64,000 bases of DNA from Latescibacteria bacterium UBA6620 (GCA_002433075.1 DJHM01000034.1:210867-274866), one strand, 5' to 3'. Positions 53,292 through 62,783 are shown, counted from the stretch's first letter. Notes: a model not told the origin generated them from the sequence alone. Numbers and translations: made by a program.

Positions 53292-56200
53292 TGCGACTCA
53301 TCGATCCCAGACGACTGCTTTTCCTGCTCGCGGTCTGCTTCCTAACGAGCACCGCCCACGCTCAGCGACCGACGTTCGCGACGACCGCGCGGTCCATCAG
53401 TCTCGGAGGCGCGGTCACCGGCTTGTCCGACGACGCAGCCTCCACATTCTGGAACCCGTCCGGGCCGGCGACCCTGCAGCGACAGGAAGTCGTCTTCTCC
53501 TTCGCCGATCGTTTCGGTCTCGGGATCAACAGCAGCTATGCGTCCTATGTCTTTCCGCTATTTGAACGGCATGCCATCGGTCTTGGGTGGATTCGCGAGA
53601 GTTTCGGCGACAACGAGCTCAGCGACGCACTGAACCTGGTCAACCTGACCTACGGACTCCAGCTGCACCGAGCCCTGTCACTCGGCATCGGGACCAAGAG
53701 TGTTTTCCAGACGATCGAGCTCGACGGCGTGAGCCTGCGAAGCGCAAGTGGGTTCGGCTGGGATGTCGGTCTGGTCTTCGCACCCAAGACCCCGCCCTTC
53801 GACCGACTCAGGATCGGCGCGACTCTCCTCGACGTTGGTGGCACCAAACTGCAGGACAACAACACGCAATTTGAAGAGGAGATCCTCGAGCAGACGTTCA
53901 GGGGGGGGGTCTCGGTTCAGCCCCACGCTGACGTCAAGCTGGCCCTCGATGTCGGTAGCGACGACGTGCATTTCGGGGCAGAATATCAGCCCCTTGCCGC
54001 CCTCCTACTCCGCGGGGGCATCAATCGCCCGCTCAGTCCAGCCGACGGGGCGGACAAGACCTTGGCGTTTGCGCTTGGATTCGGGCTCAAGTGGAGCTCC
54101 GCTCAACTCGATTACGCATACGAGCACCATCCTGTCCTGCCCGCAACGCACCACTTTACGCTCGGGCTTTCCTACAATGCGTCCATCGTCAACATCAAGG
54201 ACGCGATCGTTCGTCCCACGCCGATCTTCAAATCATTGTACCGGACCTACGAAGAAGCGGACTTCGTCGATGTCGTCCTGCGCAACGCCTCTACGGACGC
54301 CCTGCCGGTGACCGTCAGTATCGACGTCCCAACACTCACAAAAACACCTCACGAAGAAACGATCATCCTGCCCGCGCAGTCGACCGAGCGTTACGGCTTC
54401 ACTCTGACCTTCCCGCAGGATCTGCTGTCGACACAGCCTTCCTACTACGACAACCTCGTCCAGCCGACCGTGAAGGTCAGCTACCAGCAGGGCCGAGCGA
54501 ACAAGACGGCGACCCGCACGCTCAACAGTATCTACGTGCTCGGGAAAGGAAAGCTCAGCTGGTCGAATCCGCGTCGGATCGCGGCGTTCATCACGCCAGA
54601 GAGCAGAACCGTCGATGCCTTCGCCCGTGGGCTCGTCGGCAACTATGCCGACCTGCTACGGGACAAATTCGGGAACAACAACATCGGCAAAGCGGCGCTG
54701 ATTTTCGACGCCATCGGGGCCCACGGTTTACGATACCAGCAGGATCAGACCACGCCGTATCTGGAAATCTTCCAGGATGATTCGGTTTTCGACTCGGTCA
54801 AGTATCCGTACGAGTATCTGGACGTGAAAATCGGGGACTGTGACGACTGCACCGCCCTTTTCTGCTCGATGCTCGAGAATCTGAACATTCCCACCGCCAT
54901 CCTGGACGTAAACGACCCGGAATACGGTCACATCTACATGATGTTCGATAGTGGGATTTCCGTACAGGACGCAGGCGACTATTTCCTCAACGAGCGCGAG
55001 TACGTTTTGTGGGACAACCGGATCTGGCTGCCAGTCGAAACGACCCTGTTCGGATCTTCCTTCTCTGATGCGTGGCGGAATGGCGCCGAGGAATACTATC
55101 TGCGCAAAGAACGTGGCTACATCAACGAGATCCTCGTCTCCGATGCACAGCAGACTTTCCGACCAGGTGTGGTTCCCGACAGTGACATCGTCATCCCTTC
55201 ACAGGCGGCGATTGAAGAGCTTTTCAATCGCGATCTGGCCTTTTTCGAGACACGCCTGGATCGAATCGCCCTGTCTTCGGGGGTATCTCTCGACAGTGCA
55301 GAAGGACTCTACGACGCCGGGGCCGCCTATCTCAGACTGAATCAGCTCGACCGGGCCGAAACCTCGTTTACCGACGCCGTCAAGATGGACCCTGGACTCG
55401 CAGATGCCTTTAACGCCCTCGGTGTCGTGATGACGAAGCGTCGTCGTTACGATGAGGCTTTGGAACTCTACAACAAGGCGCTCGAGCTCAACCCGAACGA
55501 CGCCGGCTTCAGGATCAACCTTGCGCTCGCCTATCACCTTCAAGGCCGTGGGGCGGATGCCGAGCAGGTCTATCGAGAGGCCGTTCGGATCAATCGTGAC
55601 TTCGCGGGTACCCTCGATTTCCTCGACGGAGGCAGCACTACCGGCCCTGCCCGGGTCGACCCGCTCCAGCGCATCGCTTCCGAGAAGGCCTATGACGACG
55701 GCGCCGCCTTCCTCCGGCTCAAACGTGACGAACGCGCGATCGAACAGTTCGGCAGGGCCCTCTCTCTCAACCCGGAGAATGCCGACGCCCTGAATGGGAA
55801 GGGCGTCATCGCTACGCGTAAGCGCGACTACGACGCGGCCATCGACGCCTACCGGAAGGCGGTCGCCATCGATCCCAACAACGCCGGCTACCAAGCCAAT
55901 CTCGCCATTACCTACCATCTCCAGGGCAAGAAAGACGAAGCGATCGCGGCCTACCGGAAAGCCGTTGCCTACGACGCATCCTACGAGGGTCAACTCGATG
56001 TGATCACCGGTGGCAAGCCGATTTCTGAAGTATCGGTTTCCGCATCCACCGGCGGGTCGGTGGGGGCCCTCCAGCGCATTGCCTCCGACAAGGCCTACGA
56101 CGATGGAGCCGCTTTCCTCAGGCTCAAGCGTTACGATCGGGCGTTGGAGACATTCGATCGGGCACTTTCTCTCAATCCGGGCAACGTGGATGCGCTGAAC

Positions 56201-56416
56201 GGCAAGGGTGTCGTCCTTATCCATCAGCGCGACTATGATGGTGCCAACAGCGTGCTGCAACAGGCGATCCAGAACGCGTTGCAGGACGCCGGATTCCATA
56301 TCAACCTTGCGATTCTGAAACACCTCCAGGGAGATGGGAGTGCTGCCCGGGAAGCTTACCGGGAAGCGGTTCAACTTGAGCCCTCCCTCGAAGGTCAGCT
56401 GGAATTCCTGGACTAG
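53291..56416 (+). CDS. Fusion: PorV/PorQ-like barrel, transglutaminase-like domain, TPR repeats
   Basis: 1041 residues. Signal peptide ending AHAQ (about 1-25). Then a PorV/UPF0164-type outer-membrane barrel (about 26-300): ARSISLGGAVTGLSDDAASTFWNPSG is the usual PorV start. A beta-rich linker (about 310-440). A papain/transglutaminase-like domain (about 445-600) with Cys in GDCDDCTALFC (about 516), His in YGHIYMMFD (about 546) and Glu in WLPVETT (about 581), a complete C-H-E set. Finally three nine-helix TPR blocks (about 670-1041). PorV shuttles T9SS cargo, and transglutaminase-fold enzymes cleave or crosslink peptides. Their fusion is unusual. Third gene of the operon. Confidence 0.8.
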   Translation: MRLIDPRRLLFLLAVCFLTSTAHAQRPTFATTARSISLGGAVTGLSDDAASTFWNPSGPATLQRQEVVFSFADRFGLGINSSYASYVFPLFERHAIGLGWIRESFGDNELSDALNLVNLTYGLQLHRALSLGIGTKSVFQTIELDGVSLRSASGFGWDVGLVFAPKTPPFDRLRIGATLLDVGGTKLQDNNTQFEEEILEQTFRGGVSVQPHADVKLALDVGSDDVHFGAEYQPLAALLLRGGINRPLSPADGADKTLAFALGFGLKWSSAQLDYAYEHHPVLPATHHFTLGLSYNASIVNIKDAIVRPTPIFKSLYRTYEEADFVDVVLRNASTDALPVTVSIDVPTLTKTPHEETIILPAQSTERYGFTLTFPQDLLSTQPSYYDNLVQPTVKVSYQQGRANKTATRTLNSIYVLGKGKLSWSNPRRIAAFITPESRTVDAFARGLVGNYADLLRDKFGNNNIGKAALIFDAIGAHGLRYQQDQTTPYLEIFQDDSVFDSVKYPYEYLDVKIGDCDDCTALFCSMLENLNIPTAILDVNDPEYGHIYMMFDSGISVQDAGDYFLNEREYVLWDNRIWLPVETTLFGSSFSDAWRNGAEEYYLRKERGYINEILVSDAQQTFRPGVVPDSDIVIPSQAAIEELFNRDLAFFETRLDRIALSSGVSLDSAEGLYDAGAAYLRLNQLDRAETSFTDAVKMDPGLADAFNALGVVMTKRRRYDEALELYNKALELNPNDAGFRINLALAYHLQGRGADAEQVYREAVRINRDFAGTLDFLDGGSTTGPARVDPLQRIASEKAYDDGAAFLRLKRDERAIEQFGRALSLNPENADALNGKGVIATRKRDYDAAIDAYRKAVAIDPNNAGYQANLAITYHLQGKKDEAIAAYRKAVAYDASYEGQLDVITGGKPISEVSVSASTGGSVGALQRIASDKAYDDGAAFLRLKRYDRALETFDRALSLNPGNVDALNGKGVVLIHQRDYDGANSVLQQAIQNALQDAGFHINLAILKHLQGDGSAAREAYREAVQLEPSLEGQLEFLD
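55300..56413 (+). repeat. Three homologous TPR superblocks
   Basis: Three units of about 350 bp, each beginning (LQRIAS-x-KAYDD)GAAFLRLK and containing A-L-NGKGV, a Y(H)LQG turn and a (G)QL-x-(F)L(D) end. The second and third share nearly identical starts, so a recent duplication is likely. Confidence 0.8.
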
Positions 56417-56647
56417 CTTTTTTCGGGCTGACTGTGACGGCACTCACCATTTGGCCACGAACGCTCCGCTGAACCCTTCATTAACAATTAATTGTGGCGG
56501 TCCAAAAAACGGCGGTCGCGTGTCCTGAATCACGTTTTCCCTGCCCGATATGCCGTATTTTCTTAATATGGCAGGGGGCATATAGCCTCCCACTTTCAAC
56601 CGAATCGAATTCAACACCGGAGTCTTCATTCCCCAAGGAGGAGTGGC
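56417..56647 (+). other. Intergenic leader with nested inverted repeats
   Basis: About 230 nt without a gene. It contains TGCCGTATT...AATATGGCA (one mismatch) at about 56552-56574, embedded in a wider pair ATATGCC/GGCATAT (about 56548-56584). This could be an operator or transcript hairpin ahead of the small TPR gene. No clear -35/-10 pair is seen. Confidence 0.35.
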
Positions 56648-57145
56648 ATGAGCACACGACACCTGGTTGTCGGGTTGGCAGTCGTGGTAGGTCTCGCGAT
56701 CGTGACCGGTCCGACCTACGCAGAAGAGCAGACCGAAGAGAAGAAAGAAACGAAGGTCAAAGCATCGAGCGCCTTCATGAATCGCTGGAAGAAGATTCAG
56801 AAGGTCACCCAAAAGCAGGCTTACGAAACCCAGCAGACCCGCACCGTGGCCGGTGTTCGGGGAGCCGAGGCCGAAGATGCCGTTCTCGACCAGCTTTATT
56901 ACAAAGGCGGGGTCCGGTATCCGAGTCGCGTTGACCTGAAGAACGCAATCACGCAGCTCGAAACTTCGATCAAGGCCGATCCCACTGCCGATTCGGTCCC
57001 TGAGCAGAAGTACTTCATTGCGCAATGTCACGTTCAGCTCGGCGACCTTGACGAGGCCAAGAAGATCTACGGTGATCTCGTCGAGAACCACAGTGACTCA
57101 CCTTTTGCCGAGCAGGCTGCTTCTGAGCTGAGCGGTATCGAATAA
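56648..57145 (+). CDS. Small secreted TPR protein
   Basis: 165 residues: signal peptide ending TYAEE (about 1-26), a Lys/Glu-rich stretch, then two TPR-type helix pairs, the last matching the YbgF/TPR_6 pattern (KYFIAQCHVQLGDLDEAKKIYGDLVENHSDSPFAEQA). Such proteins assist envelope complexes as periplasmic adaptors. The very strong ribosome site AAGGAGGAG stands 5-7 nt before the ATG, suggesting high expression. It is separate from the upstream operon by about 230 nt and followed by a hairpin. Confidence 0.8.
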   Translation: MSTRHLVVGLAVVVGLAIVTGPTYAEEQTEEKKETKVKASSAFMNRWKKIQKVTQKQAYETQQTRTVAGVRGAEAEDAVLDQLYYKGGVRYPSRVDLKNAITQLETSIKADPTADSVPEQKYFIAQCHVQLGDLDEAKKIYGDLVENHSDSPFAEQAASELSGIE

Positions 57146-57169
57146 CTCGTCTCACAGGAAAGTTGGATA

Positions 57170-57203
57170 GGCGGCGTCGGGCAGGTTCCGACGCCGCCTC
57201 TTC
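57170..57203 (+). terminator. Intrinsic terminator after the small TPR gene
   Basis: A perfect 11-bp GC stem (GGCGGCGTCGG / CCGACGCCGCC) with a 7-nt loop, followed by the short T-containing TCTTCG. Confidence 0.65.
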
Positions 57204-57223
57204 GTGTACGATCCACTGCCTTT

Positions 57224-57253
57224 TTGCGCTCCGAACCCCTACCGAACTATATT
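57224..57253 (+). promoter_or_regulatory. Promoter of the adenylate cyclase gene
   Basis: TTGCGC, 18 nt, TATATT. The expected start near 57260 leaves a leader of about 33 nt and excludes the longer open frame upstream. Confidence 0.5.
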
Positions 57254-57292
57254 TCGGCTCCACTACCGTTGACCCCAACGAGACGACATCCA

Positions 57293-60127
57293 ATGGCCGA
57301 CGAGGAAAAGAGCGAAAAACAGGATTCCGGTCTGACGACGCAATTGCTTCTCGGCATCGCAGCCGCAATCGGCATCGCCCTGATCTCCATGACGCACTTC
57401 TATCAGGATCTGGAATCGAGCAGCTACGATTTCCGGTTCCAGAAGCGCAACGATTGGTTCGGAGAACCGCGACAACTACCCGCTGTAGCGACAATCGACA
57501 TCGACGACCTTGCGTATCAGACGCACGGCTTTCCGTTTACACGCGATCTCCACGCACGGATGGTCGAGACGATTCGCGCCTACGGGGCACGGATGGTCGG
57601 CTTCGATATGTTCTTTTACGAACCCGCTGGAGAACGTCTCTCGCCGATCGCAGTTTCAGAAATCCACGACGCCGAATTCAACCGATCATCGGTCATGGAT
57701 CTCGTTCAGAACCACGACCGCGACTTCGTGGATGTAGCAGAGCGAACGGGAATCGTCTACCTGTCTCAGACCTTCGAGATCGCTGAAGGGAAGACGGTTG
57801 AGTTCGCAGCGCAGAACCAGAGGGAGCGGTCGAGCGAAAAGGAACGCGCCGTCACGGCGCTCAACAGATTCTCGGTGGAGGCAGGACCGGACGTCGGCAG
57901 CCAGCTGTTCGTGGCGACCGACATCGATGTCCCCATTCTTCCCTACATCGAGTCAGCACGAGGCGTCGGCTTCGCCCTGCCCAAGCCTGACCACGATGGG
58001 ATCGTTCGCCATTACCGGATGGCCATCTACTACGACGGGCGGGTCTACTTCTCGCTCGGTCTGGCGATGGCCTGCGACTACCTCAACGTGTCTTTCGATC
58101 GGGTCATCTTCGAACCGGGTCAGATCATCCTGCCCGGGGCGACACATCCCGATGGGAGTGTGTCCGACCTCAGGATACCGGTTTCAGGCCACTGCGAGCT
58201 CCTCGTAAACTGGGCGGGCACGTTCAACGGAACCTACCGGCACTTCCCCTACAACATGATTATGGACTTCGCCGAGACCGAGCCCCAGAATCGTGCGCTC
58301 AAGTTCGCCAAGCGGGTCCTGGTCGAGTCGCCCGACGTATTCGGAGACAACGAGGCCTATCTGGAAAGAGCACGCCAGAACGAGGTCGGGCTGGATCCAG
58401 GCCTGCTACTCGAATTCCGTAACGTCGTGATGGACTGCGCGGGCATGGAAGAGGTCCTGCACGCGGACCGGTCGCTGTCTGTCGAGGGCTTTATCCAGAT
58501 GATGGGCGTGCCGGCAGAGGAGGTCGCGCCCATCGCAGAGATTCTGGCTCCCTACTTCGACCGGATCAAGAACAACCTCGGCATCGTCGATGTCCTGACG
58601 GAGGATCCAGACCTCTCGCTCGAGCAGGTCGCTCGTCGAATGGGCATCACACGCATGGAAGACATCGACCTGGGGGTCGGCATCATCCGCAGCCTCGTAC
58701 GGGCCGGCGGGGTCCAACCACACGATCATCCACTTTTTTTCCTCGATCGGATCATGACCGGCGGGCTGCTCGGAGAAGGATCTTCCGATCGCATCCTGAG
58801 CGCGGACGAGTTCGACGGAACCGTCTTCTTCTATGGCCTGACCGCCACGGGCACGCACGACCTGAACCCCACACCCTTCGGCGCCAGGGAGGCGATGCTG
58901 GGCGCTCACGTCAACGTTTTCAACACAATTCTGACGCAGAACTTTCTCCAACGGCTTTCGATGTGGCAGAACGCCGCCGTCATGGTTGTCCTCGGGATCC
59001 TGATCGGGGTCCTCGTGCCCCGATACAAGGCTCTACCCGGCGCGGGCATGGTTTTCGCCATTCTTGCCGCCTACCTGACGGTGGTTTTCGTGCTCTTCAT
59101 CCAGTTCGGCATTTGGGCGGACATGCTGGGTCCCATCGCGACTCTCACGGTCGGCTACCTGACGATCACCCTTTATGACTATTTCCAGAAAGAAAAGGAG
59201 AAGGAGTTCGTACAGGGAGCATTCGGACACTACCTCGACCCCAAGATTGTCGATCAGCTGGTCGAAAACCCGGATCTCGTAACTCAGCTGGGTGGAGACC
59301 AGCGTGTCATGAGCGTTTTCTTCTCCGACATCGCCAGCTTCTCCACGATATCCGAAAACCTTACTGCCGTAGAACTCGTAGAGCTGCTCAACGAGTATCT
59401 CACCGAGATGTGCGACATCATCGCCATCCACGACGGGACCATCGACAAGTTCGAGGGGGACGCCATCATGGCGTTCTGGGGTGCACCCGTCGCCATGGAG
59501 GACCACGCTCAAGCTTCCGTGTTTGCCTGCATCGACATGCAACAGAAATGTGCTGAGCTTCGTGAGAAGTTCGAGAAGGAAGGACAGATGGTCGAGCTTC
59601 GCCAGTTGTGGGCGGACCAGGGGCGGGGGGAGTTCCTGCGTGTCCGAATGGGGATCAACACCGGCGAAATGGTCGTCGGCAATCTCGGCTCACACAGTCG
59701 GGTTGACTATACGGTCATGGGGGATGCCGTCAACCTTGCCGCACGACTCGAAGGAGCGGGAAAAGCCTACGGAATCACATCGATTATATCCGAATTCACC
59801 TATCGGGCGGCCGGCGATGTCGCGGAAGTTCGGCCGCTCGACAGCATCCGCGTCGTCGGGAAGGATGAACCGGTGACCGTCTACGAGGTGCTCGGGAGGA
59901 AGGGTGAGGTTCCAAGAGACAAGCTTGACGTGGTCGACGCCTACGTAAACGGATTCAAGATGTACTGCGAACGAAAATGGGACGAAGCCATTGCCCACTT
60001 CAACGCCGGACTGAAGATCGACCCGGCCGACGGCCCGAGTCAGATCTTCGTCGAGCGCTGCAACGAATTCAAAACGGCGCCACCCGACGAAGCCTGGGAT
60101 GCTGTGCACAATCTGGACACGAAATAG
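57293..60127 (+). CDS. CHASE2-domain adenylate/guanylate cyclase
   Basis: 944 residues. One N-terminal membrane helix (about 15-33), a periplasmic CHASE2 sensor (about 38-540), three membrane helices (about 555-640), then a class III cyclase domain (about 670-860). The metal Asp residues are in FFSDIAS (about 676) and KFEGDAIMAF (about 720); the GINTGEMVVGNLG and DAVNLAARLEG segments follow. The C-terminus has a TPR-like helix pair (about 890-930). CHASE2 here contains about 150 extra residues (about 340-500) between YNMIMDF and DGTVFFYG. It makes cAMP in response to an unknown outside signal. Confidence 0.9.
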   Translation: MADEEKSEKQDSGLTTQLLLGIAAAIGIALISMTHFYQDLESSSYDFRFQKRNDWFGEPRQLPAVATIDIDDLAYQTHGFPFTRDLHARMVETIRAYGARMVGFDMFFYEPAGERLSPIAVSEIHDAEFNRSSVMDLVQNHDRDFVDVAERTGIVYLSQTFEIAEGKTVEFAAQNQRERSSEKERAVTALNRFSVEAGPDVGSQLFVATDIDVPILPYIESARGVGFALPKPDHDGIVRHYRMAIYYDGRVYFSLGLAMACDYLNVSFDRVIFEPGQIILPGATHPDGSVSDLRIPVSGHCELLVNWAGTFNGTYRHFPYNMIMDFAETEPQNRALKFAKRVLVESPDVFGDNEAYLERARQNEVGLDPGLLLEFRNVVMDCAGMEEVLHADRSLSVEGFIQMMGVPAEEVAPIAEILAPYFDRIKNNLGIVDVLTEDPDLSLEQVARRMGITRMEDIDLGVGIIRSLVRAGGVQPHDHPLFFLDRIMTGGLLGEGSSDRILSADEFDGTVFFYGLTATGTHDLNPTPFGAREAMLGAHVNVFNTILTQNFLQRLSMWQNAAVMVVLGILIGVLVPRYKALPGAGMVFAILAAYLTVVFVLFIQFGIWADMLGPIATLTVGYLTITLYDYFQKEKEKEFVQGAFGHYLDPKIVDQLVENPDLVTQLGGDQRVMSVFFSDIASFSTISENLTAVELVELLNEYLTEMCDIIAIHDGTIDKFEGDAIMAFWGAPVAMEDHAQASVFACIDMQQKCAELREKFEKEGQMVELRQLWADQGRGEFLRVRMGINTGEMVVGNLGSHSRVDYTVMGDAVNLAARLEGAGKAYGITSIISEFTYRAAGDVAEVRPLDSIRVVGKDEPVTVYEVLGRKGEVPRDKLDVVDAYVNGFKMYCERKWDEAIAHFNAGLKIDPADGPSQIFVERCNEFKTAPPDEAWDAVHNLDTK

Positions 60128-60145
60128 GACCACGCTAAAGACAAA

Positions 60146-60184
60146 GCAAAGAGGCGATCGTCGCACCGACGATCGCCTCTTTGC
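60146..60184. terminator. Bidirectional terminator between convergent genes
   Basis: An 18-bp perfect stem (GCAAAGAGGCGATCGTCG and complement) with a CAC loop. A/T-rich ends on both sides serve the cyclase and ctpA genes. Confidence 0.85.
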
Positions 60185-60202
60185 GTTTGTTCTTCGTTTC
60201 GT

Positions 60203-62107
60203 CTACTTATCGGAATCGTCTGCCAGAGCCAGCTTTCGCTGGTAAAGTGTTCCATCTCTTAGAATACGCAACGCCTCCTCGAACTGGGGATCGTAGCGCA
60301 GTCGCACGAGCTGTCTGGCGCGTTCGCCCCAAGCCGCTGCCGCAATATTCTCTTCGATCAACCGCCGCATGTCCTCCCGGGCTTCATTGAACTCGTCCTC
60401 ACGCTGCTCTTGGGCCGCCGCCGCGACCGCTTCGAGCGCAGCCTCCGTCTTCTCAGACAACTCGACTGAGTCCCCAAACGCTTTCTTCAAATCCAGCACG
60501 CGGAATTCGGGTATGGCTTTGTACTCGTAGCCGTGGGTCCGGGTCGTGTCCGAAATGAAGGTTTTAAAATCATCCACGATGGAATCGGAAACCCGGAAGA
60601 CCTCGACCGACTCCGGCACCGAACGGTGGGTCAGGTAATCGACAGCGAAGTCGAAAAACAGGTAGTTCCGGATGTACTCCACGACGATCCGTTTATGTCT
60701 ATGGTGTTCGATCTCGACATCGGGTGTGATCCCTCCCCCACCGTAGACCGTTCGACCGCCCACCGTCTTGTAGGCTTCCTTAGGATCGCTCCCCTTGGGC
60801 TGATTTTCATCGTCACGCCGTCCCATGCCCACGAACGTATCGAGATCGGTTTGAATGAGCTTTTCCGCTTCCTCAGTACTTAAACTGTAGCGCTGCATCA
60901 ATTCGTTCACGGCATTGTCGTGGTCCTCGGCCTGACTGATGATGGCAACAGCTTGGTAAATAGGCACCCGCGCCGCATCGGTCAGGTAATACATCAACCT
61001 CCCACCGCGACGACCGCGTTCCGCGGATCGGTGGATACTGCGGCCACTCGGCGTATAGTAGACGGCCGTCGTCAATTTCAACGCCTTGTTGCTGCCAATC
61101 TGACGAACCGTTTGAACCGATCCCTTGCCGAAAGTGTCCATCCCGATAATCAGACCCCTGTCGGAGTCCTGGACAGCGCCCGCCACGATCTCCGAGGCGC
61201 TCGCACTGCTTCCGTTCACGAGAATGATCAGAGGCACATTCCCGGCCAGCGCAGGCCTGCGAGTCCGATAGGTTTCGTTCTGATTCCCCTCCCGCCCCCG
61301 AGTGGAAACGACCCTCTGATTGGGCGGCAGAAAATGGTCGGCAACTGCGATCGCCTGGGACAGAAGACCGCCCGGATTGCTGCGCAGGTCGACGATCAGT
61401 CCGTCGAGAGATTCTGCGTCGAGATCGCGGAGAGCACGGGCGAGTTCATCTGCGGTTTCTTCGGTGAAGTGACTGTTGAGGGCGCCGGACATGGACACAA
61501 TCCCGATGCCTGGCTCGATTTCGCGGCCGAGACCCACACTCGGAATTCGGATTCGATCGCGGACGATCTGCTGGTTGAACGGATCAGCCATCCCGGGACG
61601 CTCGATCGTGATGGTCACTCCCGTACCCGGATGGCCTCGAAGCAGACCGACGACATCTTCCAGATCGTCCCCGTGTGTGGAATCGCCCTCGATCTTGACG
61701 ATTCGGTCACCCACCCTCAGGCCTGCGGTGTCAGCGGGAGTGAGGTCGAAGACGCTCATCACCACGGGGACCGGCCCGTATTTCTTGCTGATGCTGATCC
61801 CAAGTCCGCCAAACTTGCCGCGCATCTTCTCTTGAAGTTCGTCTTTCCCTCGCTGATCGTAGTACTGGGTGTTGGGATCCAGCTCTTCCAGCATTCCCTG
61901 AATGGCCGCATCGCTGAGTTCGGCCACGTCCATCTCTTTGAAATAGGACATGGCGACCTGGTTGAACACGTCGTGGAAGTTTTCGATCGCTTCATCGGCA
62001 TCGGCGTAAGCATCGGCACCGGTCACGAGCCGGGAATCGACCATGACGTAGACCGATGCAAGACCGACGACGAGCGCAAGCAGAATCAGCTTTTGAGAGC
62101 GAACCAT
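60203..62107 (-). CDS. ctpA: C-terminal processing peptidase (S41)
   Basis: 634 residues: N-terminal membrane/signal helix (about 5-25), a helical domain, a PDZ domain (about 80-170; GGLGISISKKYGPVPVVMS), and the S41 protease core with Ser in NGSSASASEIVAG (about 298) and Lys in FGKGSVQ (about 327). A C-terminal extension of about 200 residues is rich in Glu/Ala helices. CtpA-type enzymes trim the C-termini of envelope proteins. The ATG before VRSQKL is chosen because GGAGG lies 6 nt before it; a farther upstream start would place that site inside the gene. Confidence 0.92.
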   Translation of the reverse strand: MVRSQKLILLALVVGLASVYVMVDSRLVTGADAYADADEAIENFHDVFNQVAMSYFKEMDVAELSDAAIQGMLEELDPNTQYYDQRGKDELQEKMRGKFGGLGISISKKYGPVPVVMSVFDLTPADTAGLRVGDRIVKIEGDSTHGDDLEDVVGLLRGHPGTGVTITIERPGMADPFNQQIVRDRIRIPSVGLGREIEPGIGIVSMSGALNSHFTEETADELARALRDLDAESLDGLIVDLRSNPGGLLSQAIAVADHFLPPNQRVVSTRGREGNQNETYRTRRPALAGNVPLIILVNGSSASASEIVAGAVQDSDRGLIIGMDTFGKGSVQTVRQIGSNKALKLTTAVYYTPSGRSIHRSAERGRRGGRLMYYLTDAARVPIYQAVAIISQAEDHDNAVNELMQRYSLSTEEAEKLIQTDLDTFVGMGRRDDENQPKGSDPKEAYKTVGGRTVYGGGGITPDVEIEHHRHKRIVVEYIRNYLFFDFAVDYLTHRSVPESVEVFRVSDSIVDDFKTFISDTTRTHGYEYKAIPEFRVLDLKKAFGDSVELSEKTEAALEAVAAAAQEQREDEFNEAREDMRRLIEENIAAAAWGERARQLVRLRYDPQFEEALRILRDGTLYQRKLALADDSDK

Positions 62108-62150
62108 GCGGTGCCTCCGGAGAAACAAGTGACGGTTCTAGGACGCCCCG

Positions 62151-62783
62151 TCAGGCGGATCGTATCAAGTCAGGCAATCGTTCGTGGACCGTTGCCAGGA
62201 CAGCAGCTGCGGTTTCTTCAAGGGATCCGGAGCCATCGATCGTCGAAATCCTGTGAGGTTCACGTCGGCCAAGTTCAAGGAATCCTTCGCGCACACATTC
62301 GAAAAACGCGTCAGATTCCCGTTCCAGACGATCTGAGGCGGTCTCGGCGGACCGTTCCCGTGCAACGGCGAGATCCACGTCGATCAGAATCGTCAAATCG
62401 GGTGACAATCCCCCCGTCGCAAGCTCGATGGCTCTCTCGAGCATTTCGCGGTCGACGCCACGACCGGATCCCTGGTAAGCGCGGGTCGAGTCCGCGAAAC
62501 GGTCCGAAATCACCACCTCACCTCGACCGAGGGCGGGACGGATCACCTCATCCACGTGCTGTGCCCGATCCGCCGCGAAACCCAGAACTTCAGCCACATC
62601 GGACACGGGCCCTTCCGTCTCCAAGAGGGCCTTTCGCAGCTTCTGTCCGAGATCGGTCGCACCGGGTTCTCGTGTCAGGACCACTTCCCGGCCCGCATCG
62701 GTCAGAGCGTCGGCCACGCGCCGGGCGTGGGTGCTCTTCCCACAGCCATCGATTCCTTCTAACGTAAGGAAATAGCCGGTCAT
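62151..62783 (-). CDS. tmk: Thymidylate kinase
   Basis: 210 residues. P-loop LEGIDGCGKST (about 7-17), the DRx motif DRFADSTRAYQG (about 92-103) and TREPGATDLG, which binds the substrate phosphate. There is a LID region with Arg-rich ASDRLERESD. It phosphorylates dTMP to dTDP. It is followed on the same strand after 43 nt by ctpA, with a possible shared transcript. Confidence 0.93.
   Translation of the reverse strand: MTGYFLTLEGIDGCGKSTHARRVADALTDAGREVVLTREPGATDLGQKLRKALLETEGPVSDVAEVLGFAADRAQHVDEVIRPALGRGEVVISDRFADSTRAYQGSGRGVDREMLERAIELATGGLSPDLTILIDVDLAVARERSAETASDRLERESDAFFECVREGFLELGRREPHRISTIDGSGSLEETAAAVLATVHERLPDLIRSA

Noticed and set aside
56434..56528. Short frame running from the end of the TPR fusion into the intergenic region
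   Set aside because: No ribosome site, and its composition changes at the real stop. It is a frame shadow of the gene end.
60920..62767. A 615-codon plus-strand frame opposite ctpA and tmk
   Set aside because: It spans two well-recognised genes on the other strand and shows shadow composition without any domain.
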